Origin: Streptomyces sp. JJ38 | GTDB taxonomy: Bacteria > Actinomycetota > Actinomycetes > Streptomycetales > Streptomycetaceae | DNA: 64,000 bases | Assembly: GCF_019303475.1 (NCBI RefSeq) | Contig: NZ_JABLSI010000019.1 | Span: 1-64,000 of the forward strand | Direction of reading: 5' to 3' | In this document: piece by piece, positions 41,539 through 50,536 of the stretch | Numbering within the stretch: the first letter of the stretch is position 1 | How the letters are laid out: each line of letters begins with the position of its first letter | Position numbers and translations under genes: made by a program | The notes under the pieces: model-generated | Told to the model about the DNA's origin: nothing | Seen by the model: the letters and a program-made list of their open reading frames with translations, nothing else | Databases searched by the model: none

Positions 41539-42006
41539 CTACGCCAGCTCGACCTGGATCTCGATCTCCACCGGCGCGTCGATGGGCAGGACCGAGACGC
41601 CGACGGCGCTGCGCGCGTGGACGCCCGCGTCGCCGAGCACCTCGCCCAGCAGTTCGCTCGCGCCGTTGACGACCCCGGGCTGGCCGGTGAAGTGCGGGGC
41701 GGAGGCGACGAAGCCGACGACCTTCACCACCCGGGCGATCCGGTCCAGGTCACCGGCGACGGACTTGACGGCCGCCAGGGCGTTCAACGCGCAGATGGCC
41801 GCCAGCTCCTTCGCCCGCTCTGGCGAGACCTCGCTGCCCACCTTGCCCGTGGCCGGCAGCGAGCCGTCCACCAGGGGGAGCTGACCGGCGGTGTAGACGT
41901 ACGGACCCGTCCGCACCGCCGGGACGTACGCGGCCAGCGGCGCCGCGACCTCGGGCAGTTTCAGGCCCAGCTCGGCGAGCTTCGCCTCGACGCGGCCCGC
42001 GCTCAC
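41539..42006 (-). CDS. RidA family protein
   Basis: A 155-residue member of the RidA/YjgF family, enamine/imine deaminases that remove reactive products of PLP enzymes. The N-terminal VEAKLAELGLKLPEVAAPLAAYVPAVRTG and YVYTAGQLPLVDG are typical of the longer subgroup found beside ArsA genes in streptomycetes. The GTG at 42006 overlaps the upstream DUF4177 stop (GTGA), with GGAGAAGG before it. It belongs to the conserved core block, not to the preceding cluster. Confidence 0.92.
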   Translation of the reverse strand: MSAGRVEAKLAELGLKLPEVAAPLAAYVPAVRTGPYVYTAGQLPLVDGSLPATGKVGSEVSPERAKELAAICALNALAAVKSVAGDLDRIARVVKVVGFVASAPHFTGQPGVVNGASELLGEVLGDAGVHARSAVGVSVLPIDAPVEIEIQVELA

Positions 42007-42161
42007 GCCTTCTCCCGCTTGAGGTAGGCCACGAGCTGCTCGGGGTTGTTCGGGCCCGGCACGACCTGGACGAGCTCCCAGCCGTCCTCGCCCCAGGTGT
42101 CCAGGATCTGCTTGGTCGCGTGCACGAGGAGCGGCACCGTTGCGTATTCCCACTTCGTCAT
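42003..42161 (-). CDS. DUF4177 domain-containing small protein
   Basis: A 52-residue protein: MTKWEYATVPLLVHATKQ, then TWGEDGWELVQVVPGPN and AYLKREKA. The W-E-Y start and GEDGWELV motif are the DUF4177 signature. It overlaps RidA by 4 bases and is divergent from the first ArsA gene with 44 bases between. Function unknown; the arrangement is conserved in streptomycetes. Confidence 0.88.
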   Translation of the reverse strand: MTKWEYATVPLLVHATKQILDTWGEDGWELVQVVPGPNNPEQLVAYLKREKA

Positions 42162-42205
42162 GGGCCTGAGCGTAACGGCTGGGGCCCACTCGTTACGCTC
42201 GCAGG

Positions 42206-43249
42206 GTGAGCAGGCTGCATGTGGTCACCGGCAAGGGTGGTACCGGCAAGACGACGGTCGCCGCCGCACTCGCGCTGGCCCTGGCGGACGCCGGGAAGCG
42301 CACACTCCTCGTGGAGGTGGAGGGACGACAGGGCATCGCACAGCTCTTCGAGACCGAGGCGCTCCCCTACGAGGAGCGCAAGATCGCCGTGGCCGCCGGG
42401 GGCGGTGAGGTGTACGCCCTGGCCATCGACGCCGAACGGGCCTTGCTGGACTACCTCCAGATGTTCTACAAGCTCGGCGGCGCGGGCCGCGCGCTGAAGA
42501 AGATCGGCGCGATCGACTTCGCCACCACCATCGCCCCCGGCGTGCGCGACGTGCTGCTGACCGGCAAGGCGTGCGAGGCGGTGCGCCGTCGCGACCGGGA
42601 CGGCGCCTTCGTCTACGACGCCGTCGTCATGGACGCCCCGCCGACGGGCCGCGTCACCCGGTTCCTGGGCGTCAACGACGAGGTGGCCGGGCTCGCCCGC
42701 ATCGGCCCCGTGCACAACCAGGCCCAGGCCGTCATGCGGGTGCTCAAGTCCCCGGAGACGGCGGTGCACCTGGTGACGCTCCTGGAGGAGATGCCGGTGC
42801 AGGAGACGGTCGACGGGGTCGCCGAACTGCGCGGCGCCGGGCTGCCGGTGGGTGCGGTCGTGGTCAACCTGGCACGCCCCGCGGTGCTGGACGCCGATGC
42901 CCTGGCCGGGGCCGACGACCTCCGTCCCGAGCTGGCCGAGGCGTTCGCCGCGGCGGGGCTCGGCGGCGAGCGCAGTGGCGGTGGTGCGCGGCGCCTGGTG
43001 GAGCCGCTGCTCCAGCAGGCCGGGGAGCACGCCGAACGGATACGGCTGGAGGCGGTGCGGCGGGAGGAGATCGCCGCGCTCGGCCTGCCCACGCTGGAAC
43101 TGCCGCTGCTGTGGGACGGCGTCGACCTCGCGGGGCTGTACGAGCTGGCCGCGCGGGTGCGCACGGAGCTCAAGGGCTGCGAGGAGCCCCAGAACGTCTC
43201 CGAGGACCACGGCACGGACGGCGGCGAGCGGGAAGGAGCCGGAGCATGA
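42206..43249 (+). CDS. ArsA family ATPase (first of pair)
   Basis: A 347-residue P-loop ATPase (GKGGTGKTT, residues 9-17) of the ArsA/Get3 family, lacking the cysteines of arsenite pumps. In streptomycetes two such genes always sit together beside wblA. The GTG at 42206 is preceded by a TACGCT -10-like hexamer 6 bases upstream, indicating a leaderless message. It overlaps the second ATPase gene by ATGA, suggesting a heteromeric complex; the cargo is unknown. Confidence 0.92.
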   Translation: MSRLHVVTGKGGTGKTTVAAALALALADAGKRTLLVEVEGRQGIAQLFETEALPYEERKIAVAAGGGEVYALAIDAERALLDYLQMFYKLGGAGRALKKIGAIDFATTIAPGVRDVLLTGKACEAVRRRDRDGAFVYDAVVMDAPPTGRVTRFLGVNDEVAGLARIGPVHNQAQAVMRVLKSPETAVHLVTLLEEMPVQETVDGVAELRGAGLPVGAVVVNLARPAVLDADALAGADDLRPELAEAFAAAGLGGERSGGGARRLVEPLLQQAGEHAERIRLEAVRREEIAALGLPTLELPLLWDGVDLAGLYELAARVRTELKGCEEPQNVSEDHGTDGGEREGAGA

Positions 43250-44421
43250 GCCCGGAGACCCTGCGGGACGTACCGGTCCTGGAGACCGACCCGCTGCTGG
43301 ACGACCCGGACACCCGCATCGTGGTGTGCTGCGGCGCGGGTGGCGTCGGCAAGACGACCTCCGCCGCGGCGCTCGGCGTGCGGGCGGCGGAACGCGGCCG
43401 GAAGGTCGTCGTCCTGACCATCGACCCGGCGCGGCGGCTGGCGCAGTCCATGGGGCTGACGGAGCTGGACAACACGCCCCGGCGGGTGCCCGGCGTCGAC
43501 TCCGCCAAGGGCGGCGAACTGCACGCGATGATGCTGGACATGAAGCGCACGTTCGACGAGATCGTCGAGGCGCACGCGGACGGGCAGCGGGCCCGCGCGA
43601 TCCTGGCGAACCCCTTCTACCAGTCGCTGTCGGCCGGCTTCGCCGGGACGCAGGAGTACATGGCGATGGAGAAGCTCGGCCAGCTGCGGGCCCGCGACAC
43701 CTGGGACCTCATCATCGTCGACACCCCGCCCAGCCGGAGCGCGCTGGACTTCCTCGACGCCCCCGGCCGCCTCGGGTCCTTCCTCGACGGCCGGTTCATC
43801 CGGCTCCTGTCCGCACCGGCGAAGGCGGGCGGCAAGGCCGGGCTGAAGATGTTCAGCCTCGGCATGACGGGCGTGTCGATGGTCACGGGGGCGCTCGGCA
43901 AGCTGCTGGGCGCCGGCATGCTGCGCGACGTCCAGACGTTCGTCGCGGCCATGGACACCATGTTCGGCGGCTTCCGCGCGCGGGCGGACGCCACCTACCG
44001 GCTGCTCCAGGCCCCGGGCACCGCCTTCCTCGTCGTCGCCGCGCCCGAGCGGGACGCCCTGCGGGAGGCCGCGTACTTCGTCGAGCGGCTGCACGCCGAC
44101 CGCATGCCCCTGGCCGGGCTGGTGCTCAACCGCGTCCACGGCAGCGACGCCGACTCCCTGGGCGCCGAACGCGCGCTGGCGGCGGCGGAGGCCCTGGAGG
44201 ACGCCACCGGTGACGGCGAGTACCACGAGCTGGCGGCGGGACTGCTGACCCTGCACGCCGAACGGATGCGGGTCATCGCCCGCGAGCGCCGGATGCGGGA
44301 TCGTTTCACCGCACTGCACCCCGAGGTGCCGGTGGCTGAGGTGGCCGCGCTTCCCGGCGATGTCCACGACCTGGCGGGGCTGCGCGACATCGGAGAGCGT
44401 CTCGCCGTCCAGCGCCCCTGA
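43246..44421 (+). CDS. ArsA family ATPase (second of pair)
   Basis: A 391-residue ATPase with P-loop CGAGGVGKTT (29-38), switch-type DPARRLAQSMGL and IIVDTPPSRSALDFLDAPGRL. The middle has a hydrophobic segment (GLKMFSLGMTGVSMVTGALGKLLG) that could contact membrane or client helices, as in Get3. ATG 43246 lies within the end of its partner gene. Confidence 0.92.
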   Translation: MSPETLRDVPVLETDPLLDDPDTRIVVCCGAGGVGKTTSAAALGVRAAERGRKVVVLTIDPARRLAQSMGLTELDNTPRRVPGVDSAKGGELHAMMLDMKRTFDEIVEAHADGQRARAILANPFYQSLSAGFAGTQEYMAMEKLGQLRARDTWDLIIVDTPPSRSALDFLDAPGRLGSFLDGRFIRLLSAPAKAGGKAGLKMFSLGMTGVSMVTGALGKLLGAGMLRDVQTFVAAMDTMFGGFRARADATYRLLQAPGTAFLVVAAPERDALREAAYFVERLHADRMPLAGLVLNRVHGSDADSLGAERALAAAEALEDATGDGEYHELAAGLLTLHAERMRVIARERRMRDRFTALHPEVPVAEVAALPGDVHDLAGLRDIGERLAVQRP

Positions 44422-44439
44422 ACGGGACTCCGTCGGGGA

Positions 44440-44518
44440 CGCGGGGCACCGCGCGACCGGCTGCGACTCACCCGCACCCTGCGGGCAGGGGCGCGCTCTG
44501 CCCGAGCGGTGCCCCGCG
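44440..44518. terminator. Long inverted repeat between convergent ArsA and wblA genes
   Basis: CGCGGGGCACCGC (44440-44452) is complementary to 44506-44518, enclosing a second small hairpin (CCCTGC/GCAGGG). It probably stops both convergent transcripts. Confidence 0.65.
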
Positions 44519-44577
44519 CCGGCCGACCCCGCGCCTCCCGCTGGCGCAGACCTCGCCGGCGCGGAGGCGGCGACCCC

Positions 44578-44919
44578 TCAGACCGCGGCGACCGGCACCT
44601 CCGCCTGGCCGGGTGGAGGTGCCGCGTAGCCCTGCCCGAAGGACTCGTACTCCGCCCGGGCCGTCTCCAGCAGCCGACGCCAGGACGTGACCGTGGGGCG
44701 TCGGCGCAGCAGCGCCCGCCGCTCCCGCTCGGTCATGCCTCCCCAGACGCCGAACTCCACGCGGTTGTCCAGGGCATCGGCCAGGCATTCGGTGCGTACC
44801 GGACATCCGGTACACACCGCCTTGGCTCGATTCTGGGCCGCGCCTTGCACGAACAGTTCATCCGGATCAGTCGTACGGCAGGCGGCCTGCGTACTCCAGT
44901 CGGTTGCCCAGCTACTCAT
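44578..44919 (-). CDS. wblA: WhiB-like iron-sulfur regulator WblA
   Basis: A 113-residue WhiB-like protein with the [4Fe-4S] cysteines Cys14, Cys36, Cys39 and Cys45, the GVWGG turn (57-61) and the basic tail RERRALLRRRP. The sequence MSSWATDW...ACRTTDPDELFVQGAAQNRAK and its position beside the ArsA pair and a penicillin-binding protein identify WblA, a pleiotropic repressor of antibiotic production and activator of sporulation in Streptomyces. The C-terminal ~25 residues (Pro/Ala/Val-rich) differ from the acidic end I recall in S. coelicolor. Confidence 0.94.
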   Translation of the reverse strand: MSSWATDWSTQAACRTTDPDELFVQGAAQNRAKAVCTGCPVRTECLADALDNRVEFGVWGGMTERERRALLRRRPTVTSWRRLLETARAEYESFGQGYAAPPPGQAEVPVAAV

Positions 44920-45425
44920 GCTGGTGCCGTCCTCTCCCGAAATCGAGGCTCCCCCACGGCGACAAACGGCATATGCACCGTCGCCAGTTGAGGACGTTAC
45001 GGAAGGCGAGCAAGCGACAACACCCCCGTCGGGCCCAATCTTGAATGGCCCGAACGGACTATGCGTGCGCGCGACATCACCCAACGGAGTGACCCCACGT
45101 CGGGCGGCTTGCCATGCGTCCGGGCGACCAGTTGTCTGTCATATGACGCCAATCTGGACGGCTCTCATCACTCGCAGGAGTGAGATTCCGGACGTTACGG
45201 CCCCTGCGCGCGGCCACCCTAGCCGAACATCCGCACTCGTGTTCGCTCTTTTCCCACGCGTGTTCGGCGGCTTCCTCTCTCGCCCCTCAGTTGAACGACC
45301 CCCACGCGCGGACGACGCCGGACGACGCCGGGCGACCCGGAGGGCCCGCGAACCCGGTGGCGCCGCAGCCCGCGGGGGCCTGCGGCGCTGGGGGAGCGGC
45401 CGGGCGTCGGGCTACCCTTGCCCGC
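44920..45425. promoter_or_regulatory. Divergent wblA / penicillin-binding protein promoter region
   Basis: 506 bases with no gene. It is AT-richer at 44930-45190, consistent with the long wblA leader and promoter region. For the penicillin-binding gene, TACCCT (45413-45418) lies 7 bases before the ATG and may be the -10 of a leaderless start. Confidence 0.5.
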
Positions 45426-47813
45426 ATGGCAAACAAACGCTCGGGCGGTGGGCTGTCCGCGACGCAGCAGGCCGCCAAGTTCCTCGGCGTCAGCGTCCTC
45501 GCCGGAGCGGTCGCGGCCGGGATCGCCCTGCCGGCCGTCGGCATCGCGGGCCTCACCGCCAAGGAGACGGCGCAGGGCTTCGAGGAACTGCCGATCGACC
45601 TCAAGCGGCCCCCGCTCAGCCAGAAGACCCGCATCCTCGACGCCGAGGGCGGGCTGATCGCCGACGTCTACTCGCGCAACCGGGTCGTCGTCCCCCTGGA
45701 CGACATCTCCCCGTGGATGCGGCAGGCGATCGTCGCCATCGAGGACTCCCGCTTCTACGAGCACGGCGCCGTCGACCTCAAGGGCCTCCTGCGCGCCCTG
45801 ACGCGCAACGCCCAGAGCGGCGAGGTCACCCAGGGCGGGTCCACCCTGACCCAGCAGTACGTGAAGAACGTCTTCGTCGAGGAGGCGGGCAACGAGGAAG
45901 AGGCCTTCGAGTACGCCACCCGGAAGACCCTCGGCCGCAAGATCACCGAGCTGAAGTACGCCATCGCGCTGGAACAGGAGCTGACGAAGGACCAGATCCT
46001 GGAGAACTACCTCAACATCACGTACTTCTCCGAGCAGGCCTACGGCGTCGAGGCCGCCGCCCAGCGCTACTTCTCCAAGCCCGCCAAGGACCTCGAACTG
46101 CACGAGGCCGCCCTGCTGGCCGGCATCGTCCAGAACCCGAGCAAGTACAACCCGGTCGCCTTCCCGGAGAACGCCAAGGAGCGCCGCGACACGGTGCTGC
46201 GGCGCATGGCCGAGGTCGGCGACATCACGCCCGAGGAGTCCGAGGCCGCCCGGGGCGAGGAGCTCGGCCTCGACGTCAGCGCCCCCCGCCAGGGCTGCAT
46301 CACCGCCGCCGACGAGGCCGGCTTCTTCTGCGACTACGTCGCCAAGGCCTTCCTCAAGAACCCGGCCTTCGGCAAGACGGACAAGGAGCGGCTCGCCCGC
46401 TGGAACCGCGGCGGCCTCACCATCCACACCACGCTCCAGCCCAAGGCCCAGGCCGCCGCGTCCGCCGCGTCCAAGAGCAAGGTCAACCCCGACGACGAGG
46501 TCGCCGCCGCCGTCGTCTCCGTCGAACCCGGCACCGGCAAGATCGTCGCCATGGCCCAGTCCCGGCCGTACGGGTTCAACGCCGAGAAGCACCAGACCAT
46601 GCTCAACCTGTCCGTCAACCACGACATGGGCGGCTCGACCTTCGGATTCCAGGTCGGCTCCACGTTCAAGCCCGTCGTGGCCGCCGCCGCGCTGCAGAAG
46701 GGCATCAGCCCCGCCCACACCTTCAAGAGCGACTACAGGCACGAGTTCGACCTGTCGAAGTTCACCACGTGCGACGGACAGCCGTACAACCAGGAGAAGT
46801 ACGACGTCCCCAACGAGCTGAAGACCGAGCGCGGCACCTGGGACATGACCAGCGCCCTGGGCATGTCCATCAACACCTACGCCATCGACCTCCTGCAGAA
46901 GACCGGCATGTGCGAGACGGCCAAGATGGCCAAGGCCATGGGCATCACCCAGGGCTCAGGCAAGCCCCTGGACATCCAGCCCTCCATGGCCCTCGGCGCT
47001 CAGCCCAGCAGCCCCCTCACCATGGCCGCTGCCTACGCCACCTTCGCCAACCGGGGCACGTACTGCGAGCCGATGGCGATCGAGTCCGTGACGGACGCCG
47101 AAGGCAAGGAACTGCGGCCCCCGGGCCCGAACTGCAGCTCCGCCATGGCTCCGAAGACGGCCGACACGATCAACCAGATGCTCAAGGGCGTCGTCGAGGA
47201 CGGCACCGGCACCTCCGCCGGCCTGCCCGGCCGCGAGACCGCGGGCAAGACGGGCACGACCGACGAACGCCGCAACGCCTGGTTCGTCGGCTACACGCCG
47301 GAGCTCTCCACCGCCGTCTGGGTCGGCGGCGACGGCGCAAAGAAGGTGTCGATGTTCGACATCACCATCGGCGGCCAGTACTACGCCAAGGTCAGCGGCG
47401 GCGGCCTGCCCGGCCCCATCTGGCGGACGGCCATGTCCGGCGCCCTGGAGGGCGTGCCCGCCTCCGCGTTCAACCCGGTCAAGGTGCCGCGCGCCAAGCC
47501 GGACAAGGAGAAGAAGCCCAAGGACGACGACCGCGACGACGGCCGCCCCGGCGGACCTCCGCCGCCCTCCGGCGACCCGGAGTGGCCCGAGTTCCCCTGG
47601 GACCCGCTGACCGGCGGCAACGGCAACGGCGGCGGTAACGGCAACGGCGGCTGGACCGACGGTGGCACCACCGGGGGCTGGACCGACGGCGGCACCACGG
47701 ACGGCGGCACGACGGACGGCGGAACCACCGACGGCGGCACGACGGACGGCGGCACCATGGGCGGCTGGGGCGGCACCACCGGCGAGCCGGGTTACCCGCC
47801 GAGCCCGCGGTAA
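45426..47813 (+). CDS. Class A penicillin-binding protein (transglycosylase/transpeptidase)
   Basis: A 795-residue bifunctional cell-wall synthase. After an N-terminal membrane helix (about 19-44) the GT51 domain shows catalytic EDSRFYEHG (Glu106) and GGSTLTQQYVKN (138-149). The transpeptidase domain has the nucleophile Ser412 (GSTFKP), SIN (481-483) and KTGT (608-611). The C-terminal tail is charged and Pro-rich, then Gly/Asp/Thr repeats. The pairing with divergent wblA is conserved in streptomycetes (wblA is SCO3579 in S. coelicolor, with a penicillin-binding gene beside it). Confidence 0.95.
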   Translation: MANKRSGGGLSATQQAAKFLGVSVLAGAVAAGIALPAVGIAGLTAKETAQGFEELPIDLKRPPLSQKTRILDAEGGLIADVYSRNRVVVPLDDISPWMRQAIVAIEDSRFYEHGAVDLKGLLRALTRNAQSGEVTQGGSTLTQQYVKNVFVEEAGNEEEAFEYATRKTLGRKITELKYAIALEQELTKDQILENYLNITYFSEQAYGVEAAAQRYFSKPAKDLELHEAALLAGIVQNPSKYNPVAFPENAKERRDTVLRRMAEVGDITPEESEAARGEELGLDVSAPRQGCITAADEAGFFCDYVAKAFLKNPAFGKTDKERLARWNRGGLTIHTTLQPKAQAAASAASKSKVNPDDEVAAAVVSVEPGTGKIVAMAQSRPYGFNAEKHQTMLNLSVNHDMGGSTFGFQVGSTFKPVVAAAALQKGISPAHTFKSDYRHEFDLSKFTTCDGQPYNQEKYDVPNELKTERGTWDMTSALGMSINTYAIDLLQKTGMCETAKMAKAMGITQGSGKPLDIQPSMALGAQPSSPLTMAAAYATFANRGTYCEPMAIESVTDAEGKELRPPGPNCSSAMAPKTADTINQMLKGVVEDGTGTSAGLPGRETAGKTGTTDERRNAWFVGYTPELSTAVWVGGDGAKKVSMFDITIGGQYYAKVSGGGLPGPIWRTAMSGALEGVPASAFNPVKVPRAKPDKEKKPKDDDRDDGRPGGPPPPSGDPEWPEFPWDPLTGGNGNGGGNGNGGWTDGGTTGGWTDGGTTDGGTTDGGTTDGGTTDGGTMGGWGGTTGEPGYPPSPR
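47657..47757 (+). repeat. 15-bp coding tandem repeat in the penicillin-binding protein tail
   Basis: Units reading GACGGCGGCACCACG, with small changes, repeat about six times and encode Asp-Gly-Gly-Thr-Thr in the extracellular C-terminal tail. Confidence 0.8.
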
Positions 47814-47820
47814 CGGCACC

Positions 47821-47864
47821 ACGACGAAGGGCCCGCTCCCAAGGAGGAGCGGGCCCTTCGTCGT
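47821..47864 (+). terminator. Hairpin terminator of the penicillin-binding protein gene
   Basis: A 19-bp perfect stem (47821-47839 with 47846-47864) and loop CAAGGA begin 7 bases after the stop codon. Confidence 0.9.
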
Positions 47865-48017
47865 CGCGTCACGTCGGAGCCGTCACGCCCTCACCGGGAC
47901 GGCCGAAAGGCGCCCGGACGAGGCAGCCGGCGGCGTCCGTCAGCCGAGGCGGCGTCCGTTGGCCGAGGCGGCCAGGTGGACGGCGGGTGGGACGCGGGCC
48001 GACTCCACGAGGGCGGC

Positions 48018-48473
48018 TCAGCCCGTGAGGGCCCTCTTCACAGCGGCGGCCACCCGGCCGCCCTCCGCGCGCCCCGCCACCTTCGGGTTCACGGCCTTCA
48101 TGACCTGGCCCATGGCCTTCGGCCCCTCCGCACCCGTCTCCGCGATCGCCGCGGCCACCAGGGCGTCCAGCTCCTCGTCCGTCAGCTGCGCGGGCAGGTA
48201 CTCGGCCAGCAACCGGCCCTCGGCCCGCTCCCGCTCGGCCGAATCCGCCCGGCCGCCCTTGTCGAAGGCCTCGGCCGCCTCGCGGCGCTTCTTCGTCTCG
48301 CGCGTGAGAACCTTCAGGACCTCGTCGTCGGAGAGCTGCCGGGCCTCCTTGCCCGCCACCTCCTCCTTGCTGATCTCGGACAGGGCCATCCGGAGAGTGG
48401 AGGAGCGCAGCTCGTCGCGCTCCTTGATCGCTGCGGTCAGATCATCCTGCAGCCGGGACTTGAGCGTGGTCAT
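48018..48473 (-). CDS. GatB/YqeY domain-containing protein
   Basis: A 151-residue YqeY-type protein: LKSRLQDDLTAAIKERDELRSSTLRMALSEI, ending MGQVMKAVNPKVAGRAEGGRVAAAVKRAL. The family resembles the tail of GatB and may interact with tRNA; its role is unclear. It is divergent from the phosphopantetheinyl transferase gene by 121 bases. Confidence 0.93.
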   Translation of the reverse strand: MTTLKSRLQDDLTAAIKERDELRSSTLRMALSEISKEEVAGKEARQLSDDEVLKVLTRETKKRREAAEAFDKGGRADSAERERAEGRLLAEYLPAQLTDEELDALVAAAIAETGAEGPKAMGQVMKAVNPKVAGRAEGGRVAAAVKRALTG

Positions 48474-48594
48474 GCCCGTCAGTCTGCCAGCAATCCCCCA
48501 CACACGCGTCCGCATAATCCCCGTGACCGCCGCACCCGCCCGCCCCACAGGCCGTACGATCACGAACAGCCCATCGGCACGGGAGGGGAGCCCT

Positions 48595-49290
48595 GTGTAC
48601 AAGCCGACGGAACTCACGTCCGTACAGACCCGGTTGCGGCCGGCGCCGCTCGCCGAGGACGGCACGCCCGCCCTGTGGACGGCCCACGTCGCCGCCCTGG
48701 GCGCCGAAGCCGCCCGGCTCGCCCCCGACGTCCTCGACCCCGCCGAGGCCACCCAGGCCGCCGCCTTCCGCCGCGAGGCCGACCGCGCCCTCTACGTCAC
48801 CTCCCACGTGACCCTGCGCCTCCTGCTCGCCGCCTACCTCGACCGCTCTCCCCAGTCCGTCCCCCTCACCCGGCTCACCTGCCCCGGCTGCGGCGAACCC
48901 CACGGCCGCCCCGCCGTCGTCGGCTCGCCCCTCCACTTCTCGCTCTCCCACACCGGCGACCTCGCCCTCGTCGCCGTCGCCACCGTTCCCGTCGGCGCCG
49001 ACGTCGAGGCCCTCCCGTCCCCGGACACCGTCGGCACCGTCATCCGCTCGCTCCACCCCCGCGAGTCCGCCGAGCTGCGCGCCCTGCCGCCCCACGAGGC
49101 GCCCGCCGCGTTCACCCGTACCTGGACCCGCAAGGAGGCCTACCTCAAGGGCCTCGGCATCGGCCTCGCCCGCGACCCCGGCCTCGACTACATCGGCTCC
49201 GGCCCCACCGCCGCCGCCCTCCCCGGCTGGACGATCACCGACGTCCACACTCCCACCGGCTACGGCGCCGCCGTGGCCACGGCCACCTGA
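48595..49290 (+). CDS. 4'-phosphopantetheinyl transferase superfamily protein (Sfp type)
   Basis: A 231-residue Sfp-type transferase that attaches the phosphopantetheine arm of CoA to carrier proteins. The motifs are FSLSHTGDLALVAVA (about 115-129), VGADVEAL (132-139) with metal ligands, and WTRKEAYLKGLGIGL (about 178-192). A possible zinc pair CPGC lies before them. GGAGGGGAG precedes the GTG at 48595. It stands alone, so it may serve any PKS/NRPS in the genome. Confidence 0.92.
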   Translation: MYKPTELTSVQTRLRPAPLAEDGTPALWTAHVAALGAEAARLAPDVLDPAEATQAAAFRREADRALYVTSHVTLRLLLAAYLDRSPQSVPLTRLTCPGCGEPHGRPAVVGSPLHFSLSHTGDLALVAVATVPVGADVEALPSPDTVGTVIRSLHPRESAELRALPPHEAPAAFTRTWTRKEAYLKGLGIGLARDPGLDYIGSGPTAAALPGWTITDVHTPTGYGAAVATAT

Positions 49291-49395
49291 CCCCCAGAGC
49301 CCCGCGGGTCCCGAGGCCGGCCTCCGTCCCCCGAGTCGAGCAGTCCCCCTCCCCTTGACCGTCCCGACCTGCGATCCCTCTGAGACCATGGACGG

Positions 49396-50325
49396 ATGCG
49401 CGTGCGATACGGAGTTCCCCTGGGTGTGGCCGCCTTCGGCGCGGCCTGCGTCGGCTACGCGGTGGGCATCGAGCCCCTCGCCTTCCGCCTGCGCCGGATC
49501 AGCGTCCCCGTCCTGCCCCCCGGGATGCGCCCCCTGCGGCTGCTCCACGTCTCCGACATCCACATGGTCAGCGGCCAGCGGCGCAAGCGGCGCTGGCTCC
49601 AGTCCCTCGCGGCCCTGCATCCGGACCTCGTCGTCAACACCGGCGACAACCTCTCCGACCCCGAGGCCGTCCCCGAGCTCCTCGACGCCCTCGGCCCCCT
49701 CATGGCCTACCCCGGCGCCTACGTCTTCGGCTCCAACGACTACTACGGCCCCCGCCTGCGCAACCCCGCCCGCTACCTCATGGAGAAGGTCAGCGGCCGC
49801 CACGGCCTCAACGGCAACCCCCCGGTCGTCGGCGCCGTCCACAACCCCTGGGAACCCATGCGCGACGCCTTCGACGCCTCCGGCTGGGCCGACCTCACCA
49901 ACGCCCGCGGCCGCATCAAGCTCGAGGGCTGCGACCTCGCCCTCACCGGGCTCGACGACCCCCACATCAAGCGCGACCGCTACGACCGGGTCGCCGGCGG
50001 CCCCGACCCCGCGGCCGACGTCTCCCTCGCCGTCGTCCACGCCCCCTACCTGCGCAGCCTCGACGCCTTCACCGGCGACGGCTACCCCCTCATCCTCGCC
50101 GGCCACACCCACGGCGGCCAGCTCCGCATCCCCGGCTACGGCGCCCTCGTCACCAACTGCGACATCGACACCGCCCGCGCCCGCGGCCTCTCCACCCACA
50201 CCATCGACGACCGCCGCGCCTACCTCCACGTCTCCGCCGGCTGCGGCGCCAGCCGCTACACCCCGGCCCGCTTCGCCTGCCCCCCCGAGGCCACCCTCCT
50301 CACCCTCACCCCCCGGCCCCGCTGA
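49396..50325 (+). CDS. Metallophosphoesterase (membrane-anchored)
   Basis: A 309-residue calcineurin-like phosphoesterase. An N-terminal hydrophobic segment (about 7-24) precedes motifs DIH (54-56), GDN in NTGDNLSD, GSNDYYG and GHTHGGQ, completing the dimetal site. It resembles YkuE-like enzymes. The ATG at 49396 follows an ACCATG-rich leader without ribosome site, consistent with a leaderless message. The gene ends 60 bases before tRNA-Pro. Confidence 0.93.
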   Translation: MRVRYGVPLGVAAFGAACVGYAVGIEPLAFRLRRISVPVLPPGMRPLRLLHVSDIHMVSGQRRKRRWLQSLAALHPDLVVNTGDNLSDPEAVPELLDALGPLMAYPGAYVFGSNDYYGPRLRNPARYLMEKVSGRHGLNGNPPVVGAVHNPWEPMRDAFDASGWADLTNARGRIKLEGCDLALTGLDDPHIKRDRYDRVAGGPDPAADVSLAVVHAPYLRSLDAFTGDGYPLILAGHTHGGQLRIPGYGALVTNCDIDTARARGLSTHTIDDRRAYLHVSAGCGASRYTPARFACPPEATLLTLTPRPR

Positions 50326-50385
50326 GCCCCGCGAAACCGGATTTCGCGCTCACGCGAGCGTGGGCTAAAGTAGTCCCCGTTGCTT

Positions 50386-50459
50386 CGGGGTGTGGCGCAG
50401 CTTGGCAGCGCGCTTCGTTCGGGACGAAGAGGTCGTGGGTTCAAATCCCGCCACCCCGA
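50386..50459 (+). tRNA. tRNA-Pro (anticodon CGG)
   Basis: 74 bases fold as a cloverleaf. The acceptor CGGGGTG (50386-50392) pairs with CACCCCG (50452-50458) followed by discriminator A. The D arm is GCGCAGCTTGGCAGCGC and the anticodon arm CTTCG-TTCGGGA-CGAAG gives anticodon CGG. The T arm has GGTTCAAATCC. CCA is not encoded. The 3' half serves as the attachment site of the integrated element that follows. Confidence 0.95.
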
Positions 50460-50473
50460 CTGTGAAGTAGCAG

Positions 50474-50512
50474 GTGAGGGCCGGTTTCCCAATTCGGGAA
50501 ACCGGCCCTCAC
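50474..50512 (+). terminator. Hairpin downstream of tRNA-Pro
   Basis: GTGAGGGCCGGTTTCCC pairs with its perfect complement (17 bp, 50474-50490 with 50496-50512) around AATTC. It lies 14 bases past the tRNA, inside the element's left end, and may terminate both the tRNA and the integrase transcripts. Confidence 0.85.
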
Positions 50513-50536
50513 GGCGTCGGGTGACTAACTGAGTGA

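Noticed and set aside
44687..47638. A 983-codon plus-strand frame over the wblA promoter and penicillin-binding protein gene
   Set aside because: Wrong frame: Arg/Pro/Gly-rich translation, while the neighbouring frame has all GT51 and transpeptidase motifs.
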